47,342 nt of DNA from Clostridiales bacterium (GCA_012735575.1 JAAYGY010000082.1:1-47342); one strand, 5' to 3'. Shown: positions 30,722-39,681, counted from the first letter of the stretch. Numbers and translations are program-made. Notes: generated by a model not told the origin, from the letters alone.

Positions 30722-32149
30722 TTACTTATTTTCACAGCTAGCGGCTACCAGCATTTCCTCCATCCTTTGAACTAACATTTCAGCCGCCAGATAAACATTG
30801 CCACATCCTGTAGTTATAACCACGTCTCCTGTTTTTGTCTCAGCAGACAAAAAGTCTACCACATCATCAAAGGTGGGAAGGTATCTACAGGACTTACCTG
30901 TTTCTTTAATGGCATTTACCAAATCCAGAGCGTGGATTTCTCCCGTGTCCTGCTCCCGACCGCCCATAATATCGGTGATAATAACCTCGTCTGCCCCTTC
31001 AAAGGAGTTAACAAAATCATCGAAGAGGAGCTTGGTACGGGAAAAGGTATAGGGCTGGAATACGCACCATAGCCTTTCATGAGGATAGTTTTGCGCAGCC
31101 TGTAGTGTGGCCTTTATCTCCGTAGGATGATGTCCATAATCATCTATAACGGTAACACCTTCGACCTGGCCTTTTATCTCAAACCTACGATGGGTACCCT
31201 TGTAGGAGGCAATTCCATTCTTAATAACTTCTTGAGAAATGCCTGATGCCCAGGCAGTTGCAATGGCAGCCAGTGCATTATAGATATTATGCCTGCCAGG
31301 GACATTTAGCTCAAACCTGCCCATGTCCTGACCCTTGTACCTGGCCCTAAAGGATGGACGGCCCAGGTCATCATACTTTATATCATAAGCTACCCAATCA
31401 GCATTACCTTCAATGCTAAAGCTGATGGTTCGACTATTTACCTCATTTAACAATCTATTAACCAAGGGATCGTCGGCACAACCTATAACATAACCCCTGT
31501 TGGGAACTAGCTTTGCAAAGGTAAGGAAACTTTTATATATTTCATCTATATTTTTAAAGTAATCAAGGTGATCGTTGTCTATGTTTAGGATCACAGCCAT
31601 ATAAGGGCTCATCTCAAGAAAACTTCCTGAAAATTCACAGGCTTCCACAAGGAAATAGGGACTTTTACCAATCCTAACATTACCGCCAATATCATCCAGC
31701 TTCCCTCCAACAAAAACTGTGGGATCTAATTTTGCCTGAATCATAATAAGGGATAGCATGGATGTAGCAGTAGTTTTACCATGAGTACCTGCAACCCCAA
31801 TAGCGTTGGGGAATCCTTGCATAATTTGTCCCATTAAAACAGCACGGTTCATAATGGGGATATTTCTTCTTTTTGCCTCTTCAATTTCAGGATTTTCACC
31901 ATGGGTTATAATAGCAGAAGTATAGACAACCAGATCAGCTCCCACCACATTGGAAGCTTTATGGCCGATTTCTATCTCAATTCCCTTATTGCGCAGATCC
32001 TGTATAATATAAGAGTCCATAACATCGGAACCAGTAACAGTATAGCCATTTGTCAGGAGAAATTCAGCCAGACCGCTCATACTGATTCCACCAATACCTA
32101 TAAAATGGACCCTTCCATTTTTTATATCCTTTATATGAATTTGTTTCAT
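30722..32149 (-). CDS. murC: UDP-N-acetylmuramate--L-alanine ligase
   Basis: A 475-residue cytoplasmic Mur ligase adding L-alanine to UDP-MurNAc in peptidoglycan synthesis. The N-terminal Rossmann domain has HFIGIGGISMSGLAEFL, the central ATPase domain GVAGTHGKTTATSML, with NIDNDHLDYF, then YNALAAIATAW, and the C-terminal domain opens with VIDDYGHHPTEI and FQPYTFSRT. It has the usual family length and stands alone rather than in a dcw cluster, as is common in Firmicutes. GAGGTGAG precedes the ATG; a near-consensus promoter is just upstream. Confidence 0.97.
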   Translation of the reverse strand: MKQIHIKDIKNGRVHFIGIGGISMSGLAEFLLTNGYTVTGSDVMDSYIIQDLRNKGIEIEIGHKASNVVGADLVVYTSAIITHGENPEIEEAKRRNIPIMNRAVLMGQIMQGFPNAIGVAGTHGKTTATSMLSLIMIQAKLDPTVFVGGKLDDIGGNVRIGKSPYFLVEACEFSGSFLEMSPYMAVILNIDNDHLDYFKNIDEIYKSFLTFAKLVPNRGYVIGCADDPLVNRLLNEVNSRTISFSIEGNADWVAYDIKYDDLGRPSFRARYKGQDMGRFELNVPGRHNIYNALAAIATAWASGISQEVIKNGIASYKGTHRRFEIKGQVEGVTVIDDYGHHPTEIKATLQAAQNYPHERLWCVFQPYTFSRTKLLFDDFVNSFEGADEVIITDIMGGREQDTGEIHALDLVNAIKETGKSCRYLPTFDDVVDFLSAETKTGDVVITTGCGNVYLAAEMLVQRMEEMLVAASCENK

Positions 32150-32182
32150 AACATTCTCACCTCACATTCTAAACACTTGTCC

Positions 32183-32211
32183 ATTATACTATTTTTCTAT
32201 CCATTTATCAA
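32183..32211 (-). promoter_or_regulatory. murC promoter
   Basis: On the reverse strand TTGATA (32206-32211), a 17-bp spacer and a perfect TATAAT (32183-32188), 33 nt upstream of the murC start codon. It is one of the best sigma-A-type promoters in the window. Confidence 0.75.
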
Positions 32212-32314
32212 TGAATCTAAAAACCATGTAAGTAAAAATTTATTTTTCTGTAACATTTGTAGAAAATTTACATAATGAAAACCTGGTGTAAAAGTGCCAA
32301 AATATCAGTGCCTG

Positions 32315-32323
32315 TGTTATAAT
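32315..32323 (+). promoter_or_regulatory. Extended -10 promoter of the methionine-synthase-like gene
   Basis: TGTTATAAT (TGn plus TATAAT) lies 49 nt before the start codon; the -35 is weak, as is usual for extended -10 promoters. No cobalamin or SAM riboswitch fits in the short leader. Confidence 0.55.
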
Positions 32324-32372
32324 AAACTAAATCAAAAAAATCTAATAATTAAAAGCAAAGGATGATTTTAAC

Positions 32373-34091
32373 ATGGATATAAAAAAAGCCATGGAAGAGA
32401 GAGTACTTTTTTTCGATGGTGGTATGGGCACCATGGTCCAACGGGCTGGGCTAAAGGCTGGACAGCAGCCTGAAGTCTATAACATGGTCCATCCAGAAAT
32501 TATTACTTCAATACATAAAGCTTATGTGGATGCTGGAGCTGATATTATTACCACCAACACTTTCGGTGCTAATGAATATAAGCTTAAGGGAACCGGATAT
32601 ACTGTGGAAGAAGTGGTGCAGCAGGCAGTAAAACTGGCCCGACAGGCAGCAGGGGACAGATGGGTGGCACTGGATATTGGCCCCATTGGTCAGCTTATGG
32701 AACCTAATGGAACCCTGTCCTTTGATGATGTATATAATACTGTAGCCAGGCAGGTCAAGGCAGGAGCTGAGGCAGGCGCGGATCTTGTAATAATTGAAAC
32801 AGTAGCAGATATCTACGAGATGAAGGCCGCTGTATTGGCTGTAAAAGAGAACTCATCCCTTCCAGTTATGTGCACCCTGACCTATGGTGAAAGTGGCAGG
32901 ACCATGATGGGTACCGATCCTTTGACAGCTGTCAATATATTGGAAGGCCTGGGAGTAGATGCCCTTGGCGCCAACTGTTCCTTAGGTCCCAAGGAATTAT
33001 TGCCAATAGCAGAGGAAATTTTAAAATATGCCCATGTACCTGTTATAGTCCAGCCTAATGCGGGACTGCCAAGGCTTGAAAATGGACAAACTGTATTTGC
33101 TACAAGTCCAGAGGAGTTTGCCACATATGCAAGACAGATGATAGAAAAAGGTGTTAGGATAATTGGTGGATGTTGTGGTACTACTCCAGAATTTATAAAG
33201 CAGCTGAAAGAAAAGGTTCATGACCTAATCTATAGGGCACCTGCTGACCTACCTAAGAGAATAACTGCTGCATCTTCATCATCAAATACCGTAATAATTG
33301 GTGAAGAGGTAAGGATAATAGGTGAGAGAATAAACCCAACTGGCAAGAAATCCATAGAAAAGGCTTTACTGGAACAGGACTTTGACGAGCTTATATCCCA
33401 GGCTATAGAGCAAAAAATGGCGGGCGCCCAAATACTGGATGTAAATGTAGGCCTACCTCAAATTGATCAAAAGGATATTATGGTAAGGCTGGTAAAGGAA
33501 CTACAGACAATGATAAATATTCCCTTGCAGATAGATAGCACTGATCCTGAGGTAATTGATGCAGCGGTCCGGATTTACAATGGGAAGCCCATAATAAACT
33601 CGGTAAACGGTAAGCGGGAGTCCATGGAAGCTATATTCCCTATAGCCAAAAAGTACGGGGCATGTGTGGTAGGGCTTACTCTGGACGAAAAGGGCATGCC
33701 CAATACAGCAGAGGAAAGATTTGAGATAGCCAAAAAAATAGTGTATACCGCACTGGAATATGGAATCTTCAAGGAAAATATAATAATCGATACCCTGGTA
33801 CTGTCGGCCTCCACGAATCAGGAAAATATCATCCAAACCCTTAGGGCAGTAGAGATGGTCAAGACAGAGCTAGGAGTTAAAACTATGCTGGGTATTAGCA
33901 ATGTTTCCTTTGGGCTGCCCCGTCGCAGCTTGCTAAACCGAACCTTCCTGGCTATGGCATTGGACAGGGGACTGGATGCAGCTATTATAGATCCTTTGGA
34001 TGGCAGTATGATGGAAACCATAGACGCTTATAGGGTTTTGGCCAATAAGGACAACTATGCAGGTGAATATATAAATAAACATAGAAATTAA
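32373..34091 (+). CDS. Methionine-synthase-like protein: homocysteine-binding plus pterin-binding domains, no B12 domain
   Basis: A 572-residue protein. Residues 1-290 form the homocysteine S-methyltransferase barrel, with zinc ligands in GANCSLGP and IIGGCCGTTP. Residues 305-560 form the pterin-binding barrel (IIGERINPTGKK, AQILDVNVGLP, INSVNGK, GISNVSFGLPRR). Clostridial MetH-type proteins usually continue for about 200 residues with a B12 cap and Rossmann domain; this one stops at 572, and a transcription terminator follows at once, so it is not a simple frameshift. A separate corrinoid protein would have to carry cobalamin, or the protein acts in another methyl transfer. The ATG at 32373 has AAGGA upstream. 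Confidence 0.9.
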   Translation: MDIKKAMEERVLFFDGGMGTMVQRAGLKAGQQPEVYNMVHPEIITSIHKAYVDAGADIITTNTFGANEYKLKGTGYTVEEVVQQAVKLARQAAGDRWVALDIGPIGQLMEPNGTLSFDDVYNTVARQVKAGAEAGADLVIIETVADIYEMKAAVLAVKENSSLPVMCTLTYGESGRTMMGTDPLTAVNILEGLGVDALGANCSLGPKELLPIAEEILKYAHVPVIVQPNAGLPRLENGQTVFATSPEEFATYARQMIEKGVRIIGGCCGTTPEFIKQLKEKVHDLIYRAPADLPKRITAASSSSNTVIIGEEVRIIGERINPTGKKSIEKALLEQDFDELISQAIEQKMAGAQILDVNVGLPQIDQKDIMVRLVKELQTMINIPLQIDSTDPEVIDAAVRIYNGKPIINSVNGKRESMEAIFPIAKKYGACVVGLTLDEKGMPNTAEERFEIAKKIVYTALEYGIFKENIIIDTLVLSASTNQENIIQTLRAVEMVKTELGVKTMLGISNVSFGLPRRSLLNRTFLAMALDRGLDAAIIDPLDGSMMETIDAYRVLANKDNYAGEYINKHRN

Positions 34092-34138
34092 AAAACTAGA
34101 GGGGCAGCAAAACAATTTTTTGCTGCGCTCTAGTTTTA
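34091..34138. terminator. Bidirectional terminator overlapping the 3' end of nrdG
   Basis: AAAACTAGAG (34092-34101) pairs with CTCTAGTTTT (34128-34137), and inside it GCAGCAAAA pairs with TTTTGCTGC around CAATT. It lies directly after the methionine-synthase-like stop codon and itself encodes the last 13 codons, including the stop, of nrdG on the reverse strand. Confidence 0.9.
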
Positions 34139-34605
34139 TTCATATCAATAACCCGTTGGTTTTCAGAGCCCCGGAAGGGTAGTAGAAGATTTTTTTGTTC
34201 TATATCAAACTCACCATCTACCAGAATATCCGAAACATCTAACAGGTCTTTAAAACCCTTGTTGTTCCTGCTTTCTTCCAGGAGATATTCATAGGTATAA
34301 CCCGTGTAGGTCATAATGTTCATACCAATCTCCTTAAGCCTATGCCCCAGTACAGCAAAGGCCTGAGCCTGTGAAAAGGGCTCGCCGCCACTGAAGGTAA
34401 CCCCATCCAGCAGGGGGTTTTTCTTTACCATTTCCAATATTTCTTCGATGGTTACTATTTTTCCCCCTTCAAAGGGATGGGTTTGGGGATTGTGACATCC
34501 CCGACACCGGTGAGGACAACCCTGGGCAAAGACCACCAGTCTAATCCCCGGGCCATCTACAATAGACTCCTTTATGATTCCGGCTATTCTAATAGTAGTA
34601 TCCAT
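34096..34605 (-). CDS. nrdG: Anaerobic ribonucleotide reductase activating enzyme (radical SAM)
   Basis: A 169-residue radical-SAM activase that installs the glycyl radical on NrdD. The iron-sulfur motif is Cys30, Cys34 and Cys37 in GCPHRCRGCHNP (CxxxCxxC), followed by the SAM-binding GVTFSGGEPFSQ. The N-terminal IKESIVDGPGIRLVVFAQG is typical of the family. GGAGGAG lies just before the ATG. It is 17 nt downstream of nrdD in one operon. Its last residues (TRAQQKIVLLPL) are encoded by the shared terminator stem, so the C-terminal tail is probably not functionally constrained. Confidence 0.95.
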   Translation of the reverse strand: MDTTIRIAGIIKESIVDGPGIRLVVFAQGCPHRCRGCHNPQTHPFEGGKIVTIEEILEMVKKNPLLDGVTFSGGEPFSQAQAFAVLGHRLKEIGMNIMTYTGYTYEYLLEESRNNKGFKDLLDVSDILVDGEFDIEQKNLLLPFRGSENQRVIDMNKTRAQQKIVLLPL

Positions 34606-34622
34606 TTACTCCTCCACAGACT

Positions 34623-36953
34623 TTAAAAGTTTGGGCTCATATTAAAGTGTTTTACCCTATCCCGTTCTTCAGCCCTTTTTGCATTGTTAAAGCGCTCAAC
34701 AGTACCTACCAGATAGCCTGTAATTCTGCGAATTCTTTCGAACTTTACATCTCCCTCTTCTCTTCCACAGGAAGGGCAGGTATTACCTATTATACCAGTA
34801 TATCCGCAAACAGGATCCCTGTCCACTGGATGGTTTATAGAACCGTATCCCACTCCAGCCTCTTTCATGGCTCTAACGATTTTTTCAAAGGCATCCAGAT
34901 TCTGCGTAGGATCACCATCCAGCTCAATATAGGTAATATGGCCTGCGTTAGTAAACTCATGGTAGGGTGCTTCCAGTCTGATTTTATCAAAAGCGCTTAT
35001 TTCATAGTATACAGGTATATGGAAGCTGTTGGTATAATATTCCCGATCCGTTATACCAGGAATATTGCCAAAAATCTCCCGGTCCATCTTGACAAAGCGG
35101 CCAGCGGTACCTTCCGCAGGAGTGGCCAGGAGGGTGAAATTCAGCTTTAGGGACTGGCTGATTTCATCCAGTCGCTTGCGCATGTGACTTGCAATTTTCA
35201 GTCCCAGTTTTTGTGCCTCTTCACACTCTCCGTGGTGTTTTCCAATGAGAGCCTTTAGGCATTCAGCCAGGCCAATAAAGCCCACTGACATAGTACCGTG
35301 TTTTATAACCTCTCTTATTTCATCTTCATAGTCCAGCTTTTCTGAATCCAGCCAGATGTGCTGCCCCATCAGGAATGGGAAGTTTTTCACCTTTTTCTTG
35401 GCCTGGATTTCAAACCTCTCCAGCAGCTGTTCTACAACCAAAGCTATTTTTTCATCCAACTCATCAAAGAAACCGTCCAGATCGTCCCTGTGCTTTAATC
35501 CCAACCTAGGCAGGTTTATGGTAGTAAAGCTTAGGTTTCCTCTGCCGTTTACAATTTCTTTTGAGGGGTCATGTACATTTCCAATAACCCTGGTTCTACA
35601 TCCCATGTATGCAATCTCAGTCTCTGGATGTCCGGGTTTATAGTACCTAAGGTTATAGGGCGCATCCAAAAAGGAGAAGTTGGGGAAAAGCCTTTTTGCA
35701 CTAACTCTGCAGGCTAGGCGGAACAGGTCATAGTTTGGATCATCTGGGTTATAATTTACTCCTTCTTTTATCTTAAATATATGTATAGGGAATATAGGAG
35801 TTTCTCCATTTCCAAGCCCAGCTTCTGTAGCTAATAGTAAATTCTTTGTAACCAGCCTGCCCTCAGGGGAGGTATCGGTACCATAGTTTAGGGAGCTAAA
35901 GGGTATCTGAGCCCCTGCCCGACTGTGCATGGTATTAAGATTATGAACCAAAGCCTCCATGGCCTGATAGGTTTCTCTGTCAATCTCCTTAAGGGCTTTT
36001 TCCTTTGCAAACTTCTGGGATTTTTCAATAAACTCTCTATTTCCCAATATCTCATCTAAAAGCTGAGCTTCCATATCTAAATATTCATTATCATTTTCCA
36101 TTCTGGCAATTAAGCCGTGATCCTTTTCCAGCTTATGAATTACCGAAGAAATCTGATCCCCATCATAATCCTTGCCCAGTAAAAGTTCCAGGGATTTCAT
36201 AAGATTCTGAGTGTATAGTTTTTTATAGGATTTTATTACTCCAGGGGCCATACCATAGTCAAAGTTGGGTATACTTTGTCCCCCATGCTGGTCGTTCTGA
36301 TTGGACTGAATAGCAATACAGGCAAGAGCAGAATAGCTTTGTATGCTATTGGGCTCTCTAAGATAGCCATGCCCGGTGCTAAACCCGCCTTTAAAGAGTT
36401 TTTCAATATCAATTTGACAGCAGGTAGTGGTCAATGTTAAAAAGTCCAGATCATGTATATGTATATCTCCTGATTTATGAGCATCAGAGTGATCGGGATT
36501 TAGCACAAACATATCATAAAACTGTTTGGCGCTTTCAGAACCATACTTTAGCATGGTTCCCATGGCTGTATCCCCATTTATGTTGGCGTTTTCTCTCTTC
36601 AGATCATTATCCTTGGCGTCTTTAAAGGTTAGATCTTCCAATACCTTCATAAGACGGGTATTCATTTCCCGTACTCTGGTCCTTTCGGCTCTGTAAAGAA
36701 TATAGGCTTTTGCAGTTGAAGCATGGCCATTTTCTATTAGAACCTTTTCAACGATATCCTGTATGTGTTCCACTGTAGGAACCTGGCCATTCATTTCCTG
36801 GTTTAAGATGCTGGCAACCTGGTTAGCCAGTTCCATGGCCATATTATAGTCATTGCCACCGCAGGCCGTGGCAGCTTTAAAAATGGCATTAGCGATTTTT
36901 TCTAAATTAAATGGCACTTCCCGGCCATCTCTTTTTCTTATCTTAGTAATCAA
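34623..36953 (-). CDS. nrdD: Anaerobic ribonucleoside-triphosphate reductase
   Basis: A 776-residue oxygen-sensitive class III reductase making dNTPs. The N-terminal ATP-cone (residues 3-92, ITKIRKRDGREVPFNLEKI) gives allosteric activity control. The catalytic barrel includes DIHIHDLDFL and the thiyl Cys region TTCCQID. The C-terminal zinc site is CGYTG with CPSC, and the glycyl-radical site is RRITGYLVGTVERFN. The start is TTG at 36953 with GGGGGA 7 nt upstream. A promoter with NrdR-type sites lies upstream, consistent with the usual control of nrd genes. It forms an operon with nrdG. Confidence 0.96.
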   Translation of the reverse strand: MITKIRKRDGREVPFNLEKIANAIFKAATACGGNDYNMAMELANQVASILNQEMNGQVPTVEHIQDIVEKVLIENGHASTAKAYILYRAERTRVREMNTRLMKVLEDLTFKDAKDNDLKRENANINGDTAMGTMLKYGSESAKQFYDMFVLNPDHSDAHKSGDIHIHDLDFLTLTTTCCQIDIEKLFKGGFSTGHGYLREPNSIQSYSALACIAIQSNQNDQHGGQSIPNFDYGMAPGVIKSYKKLYTQNLMKSLELLLGKDYDGDQISSVIHKLEKDHGLIARMENDNEYLDMEAQLLDEILGNREFIEKSQKFAKEKALKEIDRETYQAMEALVHNLNTMHSRAGAQIPFSSLNYGTDTSPEGRLVTKNLLLATEAGLGNGETPIFPIHIFKIKEGVNYNPDDPNYDLFRLACRVSAKRLFPNFSFLDAPYNLRYYKPGHPETEIAYMGCRTRVIGNVHDPSKEIVNGRGNLSFTTINLPRLGLKHRDDLDGFFDELDEKIALVVEQLLERFEIQAKKKVKNFPFLMGQHIWLDSEKLDYEDEIREVIKHGTMSVGFIGLAECLKALIGKHHGECEEAQKLGLKIASHMRKRLDEISQSLKLNFTLLATPAEGTAGRFVKMDREIFGNIPGITDREYYTNSFHIPVYYEISAFDKIRLEAPYHEFTNAGHITYIELDGDPTQNLDAFEKIVRAMKEAGVGYGSINHPVDRDPVCGYTGIIGNTCPSCGREEGDVKFERIRRITGYLVGTVERFNNAKRAEERDRVKHFNMSPNF

Positions 36954-36990
36954 TTTTCTTCCCCCTTAGAACAATATCCTCCTGAAAAGG

Positions 36991-37019
36991 ATTGTATCAC
37001 ATACAAATTGTATGGTCAA
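36991..37019 (-). promoter_or_regulatory. nrdDG promoter
   Basis: On the reverse strand TTGACC (37014-37019), a 17-bp spacer and TACAAT (36991-36996), 38 nt upstream of the nrdD start. The spacer holds a near-palindrome (36999-37014). Confidence 0.7.
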
Positions 37020-37030
37020 ACAAATTATAA

Positions 37031-37046
37031 ACACAATATGTAGTAC
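37031..37046. promoter_or_regulatory. Probable NrdR box
   Basis: ACACAATATGTAGTAC matches 13 of 16 positions of the NrdR-box consensus ACACWATATATWGTGT. Its centre is 32 bp (three helical turns) from the near-palindrome in the promoter spacer, the usual spacing of tandem NrdR boxes. Confidence 0.6.
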
Positions 37047-37132
37047 ATAGTCCAAAAAACGACCTGCATCGGCATATATATCCAGATATCTTTATTTTTC
37101 GAATCAGTAAAAATTTATACCATTTAGAACAT

Positions 37133-38347
37133 CTATGAGAGTATAAATCTACTCATCAGCTCATGACCATGCTCTATAAATATCCCTGTTTTCTTAGCAT
37201 AAACCTCATCATAGCCAATATTTTTATTAACCTTACTCCTATCTTTACTATTATCATAGATAAGATAAGGAACCGGATCTGATGTGTGGGTTCTAATAGC
37301 CAGGGGAGTGGGATGGTCTGGTAGAATCATTATCCTATAGTCCTGGTAGCCCTTAAGCCTATCTAAAAGAGTTCCAAGGATCATTTTATCAATTAGTTCT
37401 ATGGATTTAACCTTATTGTAAATTTCTTGCCTATGTCCACATTCATCGGGTGCCTCTACATGGATATACACAAAATCCTGGCCCGACTTTAACTCCTCTA
37501 AGGCAGCTTCAGCCTTGCCTTTAAAGTTGGTATTAATGTTTCCAGTAGCTCCTTTAACATCAACAGATTTTAATCCAGCACACATCCCAATGCCCTTAAT
37601 CAAATCAACAGCAGAAATAACCGACCCCTTTTTACCATAAACCTTTTCAAAGCTAGGCAGGGAGGGCTTTTTACCTTCGCCCCACAGCCAGATGGAGTTG
37701 GCGGGCTTTAGTCCCCTTTCAATCCTGGATCTATTTATGGGATGATCCTTTAAGATAGGGTAGCTTTTCTCCATCATATCCAAAATGATTTTGTTTTTAT
37801 GGTTTTTTGACAAGGATTCTCCTATAACTTTGTCCAATATATCATGAGGGGGAACAAGCTCAAGATTTAAATGACCGTTTGACCATACCATGCAGTGGCG
37901 ATAGCTAACCCCCGGATAAAAAGAGATATCAGGCCCATTAAAGTGCTTTTGTATAACACCTATTAGTTCATTAGCCTCCTCTGTTGTTATTTCGTCCGCA
38001 CTGTGATCTAAGATTGTCTTGTTAAAATAATCTTTATCTTCCGATAGGGTGACCAGGTTACACCGCAGGGTAACATCGGTATCCTTAAGCTGTATCCCCA
38101 TGCTTACAGCTTCCAGAGGAGAGCGGCCGGTATAATAGAGACTTGGGTCGAATCCCATGGTAGATATATTGGCTATATCACTGCCAGGATGCATGCCCTG
38201 GGGGATAGTTTTTACCAGGCCCATTTCTCCTTTTTGTGCAAGGCTATTCATATTGGGCTTATTGGCATATTGGAGAGGAGTTTTGTTGCCTAATTCGGGA
38301 ACGGGAATATCGGCCATACCATCTCCAAGAATTACTATATACTTCAA
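37133..38347 (-). CDS. apgM: Cofactor-independent phosphoglycerate mutase, archaeal (ApgM) type
   Basis: A 404-residue alkaline-phosphatase-superfamily enzyme interconverting 3- and 2-phosphoglycerate. It opens with KYIVILGDGMADIPVPELGNKTPLQ, where the Asp of GDGMAD is a metal ligand, and has the nucleophile Ser in HPGSDIANISTMGF. Near the C-terminus come VEAPDECGHR, ILPDHPTPLAIRTH and the metal His in FIEHGHELM. TTG at 38347 is chosen since AAAGGA is correctly spaced before it and the protein then starts like other ApgM; ATGs at 38356 and 38371 are too close to or upstream of that site. It is monocistronic. Confidence 0.92.
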   Translation of the reverse strand: MKYIVILGDGMADIPVPELGNKTPLQYANKPNMNSLAQKGEMGLVKTIPQGMHPGSDIANISTMGFDPSLYYTGRSPLEAVSMGIQLKDTDVTLRCNLVTLSEDKDYFNKTILDHSADEITTEEANELIGVIQKHFNGPDISFYPGVSYRHCMVWSNGHLNLELVPPHDILDKVIGESLSKNHKNKIILDMMEKSYPILKDHPINRSRIERGLKPANSIWLWGEGKKPSLPSFEKVYGKKGSVISAVDLIKGIGMCAGLKSVDVKGATGNINTNFKGKAEAALEELKSGQDFVYIHVEAPDECGHRQEIYNKVKSIELIDKMILGTLLDRLKGYQDYRIMILPDHPTPLAIRTHTSDPVPYLIYDNSKDRSKVNKNIGYDEVYAKKTGIFIEHGHELMSRFILS

Positions 38348-38388
38348 TCTGATCATTCCTTTGCATCTCATGTAGGATACGAAAATAT

Positions 38389-38397
38389 ATTATAACA
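38389..38397 (-). promoter_or_regulatory. Extended -10 promoter of apgM
   Basis: On the reverse strand TGTTATAAT (TGn-TATAAT), 41 nt before the TTG start. No good -35 is seen. Confidence 0.5.
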
Positions 38398-38494
38398 AAT
38401 TTTATATCATAAGCTAAAGATTGTCTATAGTCTCTTTGACCTTTATAACTAAAGAATAATCATAAATAATAATCATATAGGGGGAGGAAAGAAA

Positions 38495-39517
38495 ATGACA
38501 AAAAGAGAAAGAGTTCGTCAGGCACTATTGCATAGGGAGACTGATATTATACCCTATGAAATAAGCTTGACCCAGCAAGAACACAAAAAAGTAGCGGAAT
38601 ACCTGGGTGATGATTCCTTTTATGAAAAGGTAGGGAATCACATTGAGTCAGTATATTATGACGGTTTTCCCGCAGAAGATCCCAACCGTCCGGGATTTTT
38701 CAGGGATGATTTTGGTGTAGTTTGGAACAGAACAGGTCCTGATAAGGATATTGGCGTCATAGACGGTTTTGTGCTGGATCAGCCCAGCATGGGGGATTAC
38801 AAAATGCCGCAAGTAAATGAGGGCATCCTTCATGAAATGTATGAGAGGATGATGAATAACGGCAGGGATACCTTTAAGATGGGGGCTATTGGATTTTCCA
38901 TGTTTGAGAGAGCCTGGAGCCTGAGAGGGATGGAAAATCTCCTTATGGATATGATTCTTCATCCTGGTTTTGTAGATGAATTGTTAGATCAGATATGTGA
39001 ATTTAACTTAAAGATAATTGATATAGGTTTATCCTATGATATCGATGGATTCCATTTTGGGGACGACTGGGGTCAGCAAAGAGGCTTGATTATGGGTCCT
39101 AAGCTGTGGAGAAGGTTTATAAAGCCCAGACTGGCCAGGATGTATGAAAGGGTCAAGTCACATGGCAAGTTTGTCAGTCAGCATTCCTGCGGCGATATAC
39201 TGGAAATTTTTTCTGATCTAATCGAGATTGGCCTTGATATGTACCAGACCTTTCAGCCGGAAATCTATCCTGTCGAGCAGGTCAAAGAAAAGTACGGGCA
39301 AAACCTATCTTTTTGGGGAGGAATAAGCACTCAGCGCCTGCTGCCCTTTGCCAGTCCAGAGGAAGTTATGAGTGAAACCATTAAGCTTATGAAAACCCTG
39401 GGCAAAAGCGGAGGCTATGTGGCAGCCCCCACCCATGCTGTCCCTCCTGATGTCCCTCCTGAAAATGTAGTGGCTATGATAGATGTCTTTCAAAACCAGG
39501 AAAAATATCTTAAATAG
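38495..39517 (+). CDS. Uroporphyrinogen decarboxylase (URO-D) superfamily protein, function unknown
   Basis: A 340-residue TIM-barrel protein of the URO-D/corrinoid methyltransferase superfamily. It begins TKRERVRQALLHRETD, a start common to the sugar-cluster branch of this family, and has FHFGDDWGQQRG, HGKFVSQHSCGDILEIF (a possible His-x-Cys metal site) and WGGISTQRLLPF. The third Cys ligand of MtaA-type zinc methyltransferases is not apparent; the matching region reads PTHAVPPDVPPENV. Haem synthesis is unlikely as no haem gene is near and canonical UroD motifs are absent. The ATG follows GGGGAGGAAAG. It is first gene of the mannosidase cluster, which suggests a role in carbohydrate breakdown. 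Confidence 0.82.
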   Translation: MTKRERVRQALLHRETDIIPYEISLTQQEHKKVAEYLGDDSFYEKVGNHIESVYYDGFPAEDPNRPGFFRDDFGVVWNRTGPDKDIGVIDGFVLDQPSMGDYKMPQVNEGILHEMYERMMNNGRDTFKMGAIGFSMFERAWSLRGMENLLMDMILHPGFVDELLDQICEFNLKIIDIGLSYDIDGFHFGDDWGQQRGLIMGPKLWRRFIKPRLARMYERVKSHGKFVSQHSCGDILEIFSDLIEIGLDMYQTFQPEIYPVEQVKEKYGQNLSFWGGISTQRLLPFASPEEVMSETIKLMKTLGKSGGYVAAPTHAVPPDVPPENVVAMIDVFQNQEKYLK

Positions 39518-39681
39518 CAGATTGTTTACTAATTATTTTGCAAATTATTCTATTATTCTTGAATTAATATAAATATTATTTGTTTTTTCCATTGTAGTTT
39601 CCATCATCTCTATATATGCTAAGGTCAGAGCCACTAGACATATTTCCCGGGCAAAAATCTTTTATGAATGGAGGCAATCAA

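Noticed and set aside
32373-34140. Frameshift or stop mutation truncating a full-length MetH
   Set aside because: No B12-domain coding sequence follows in any frame; a terminator and the end of nrdG lie immediately downstream.
38436-38464. TTGACC as the -35 of a promoter for the URO-D-like gene
   Set aside because: The best -10 candidate needs a 19-bp spacer and is a 4/6 match, so it is not listed.
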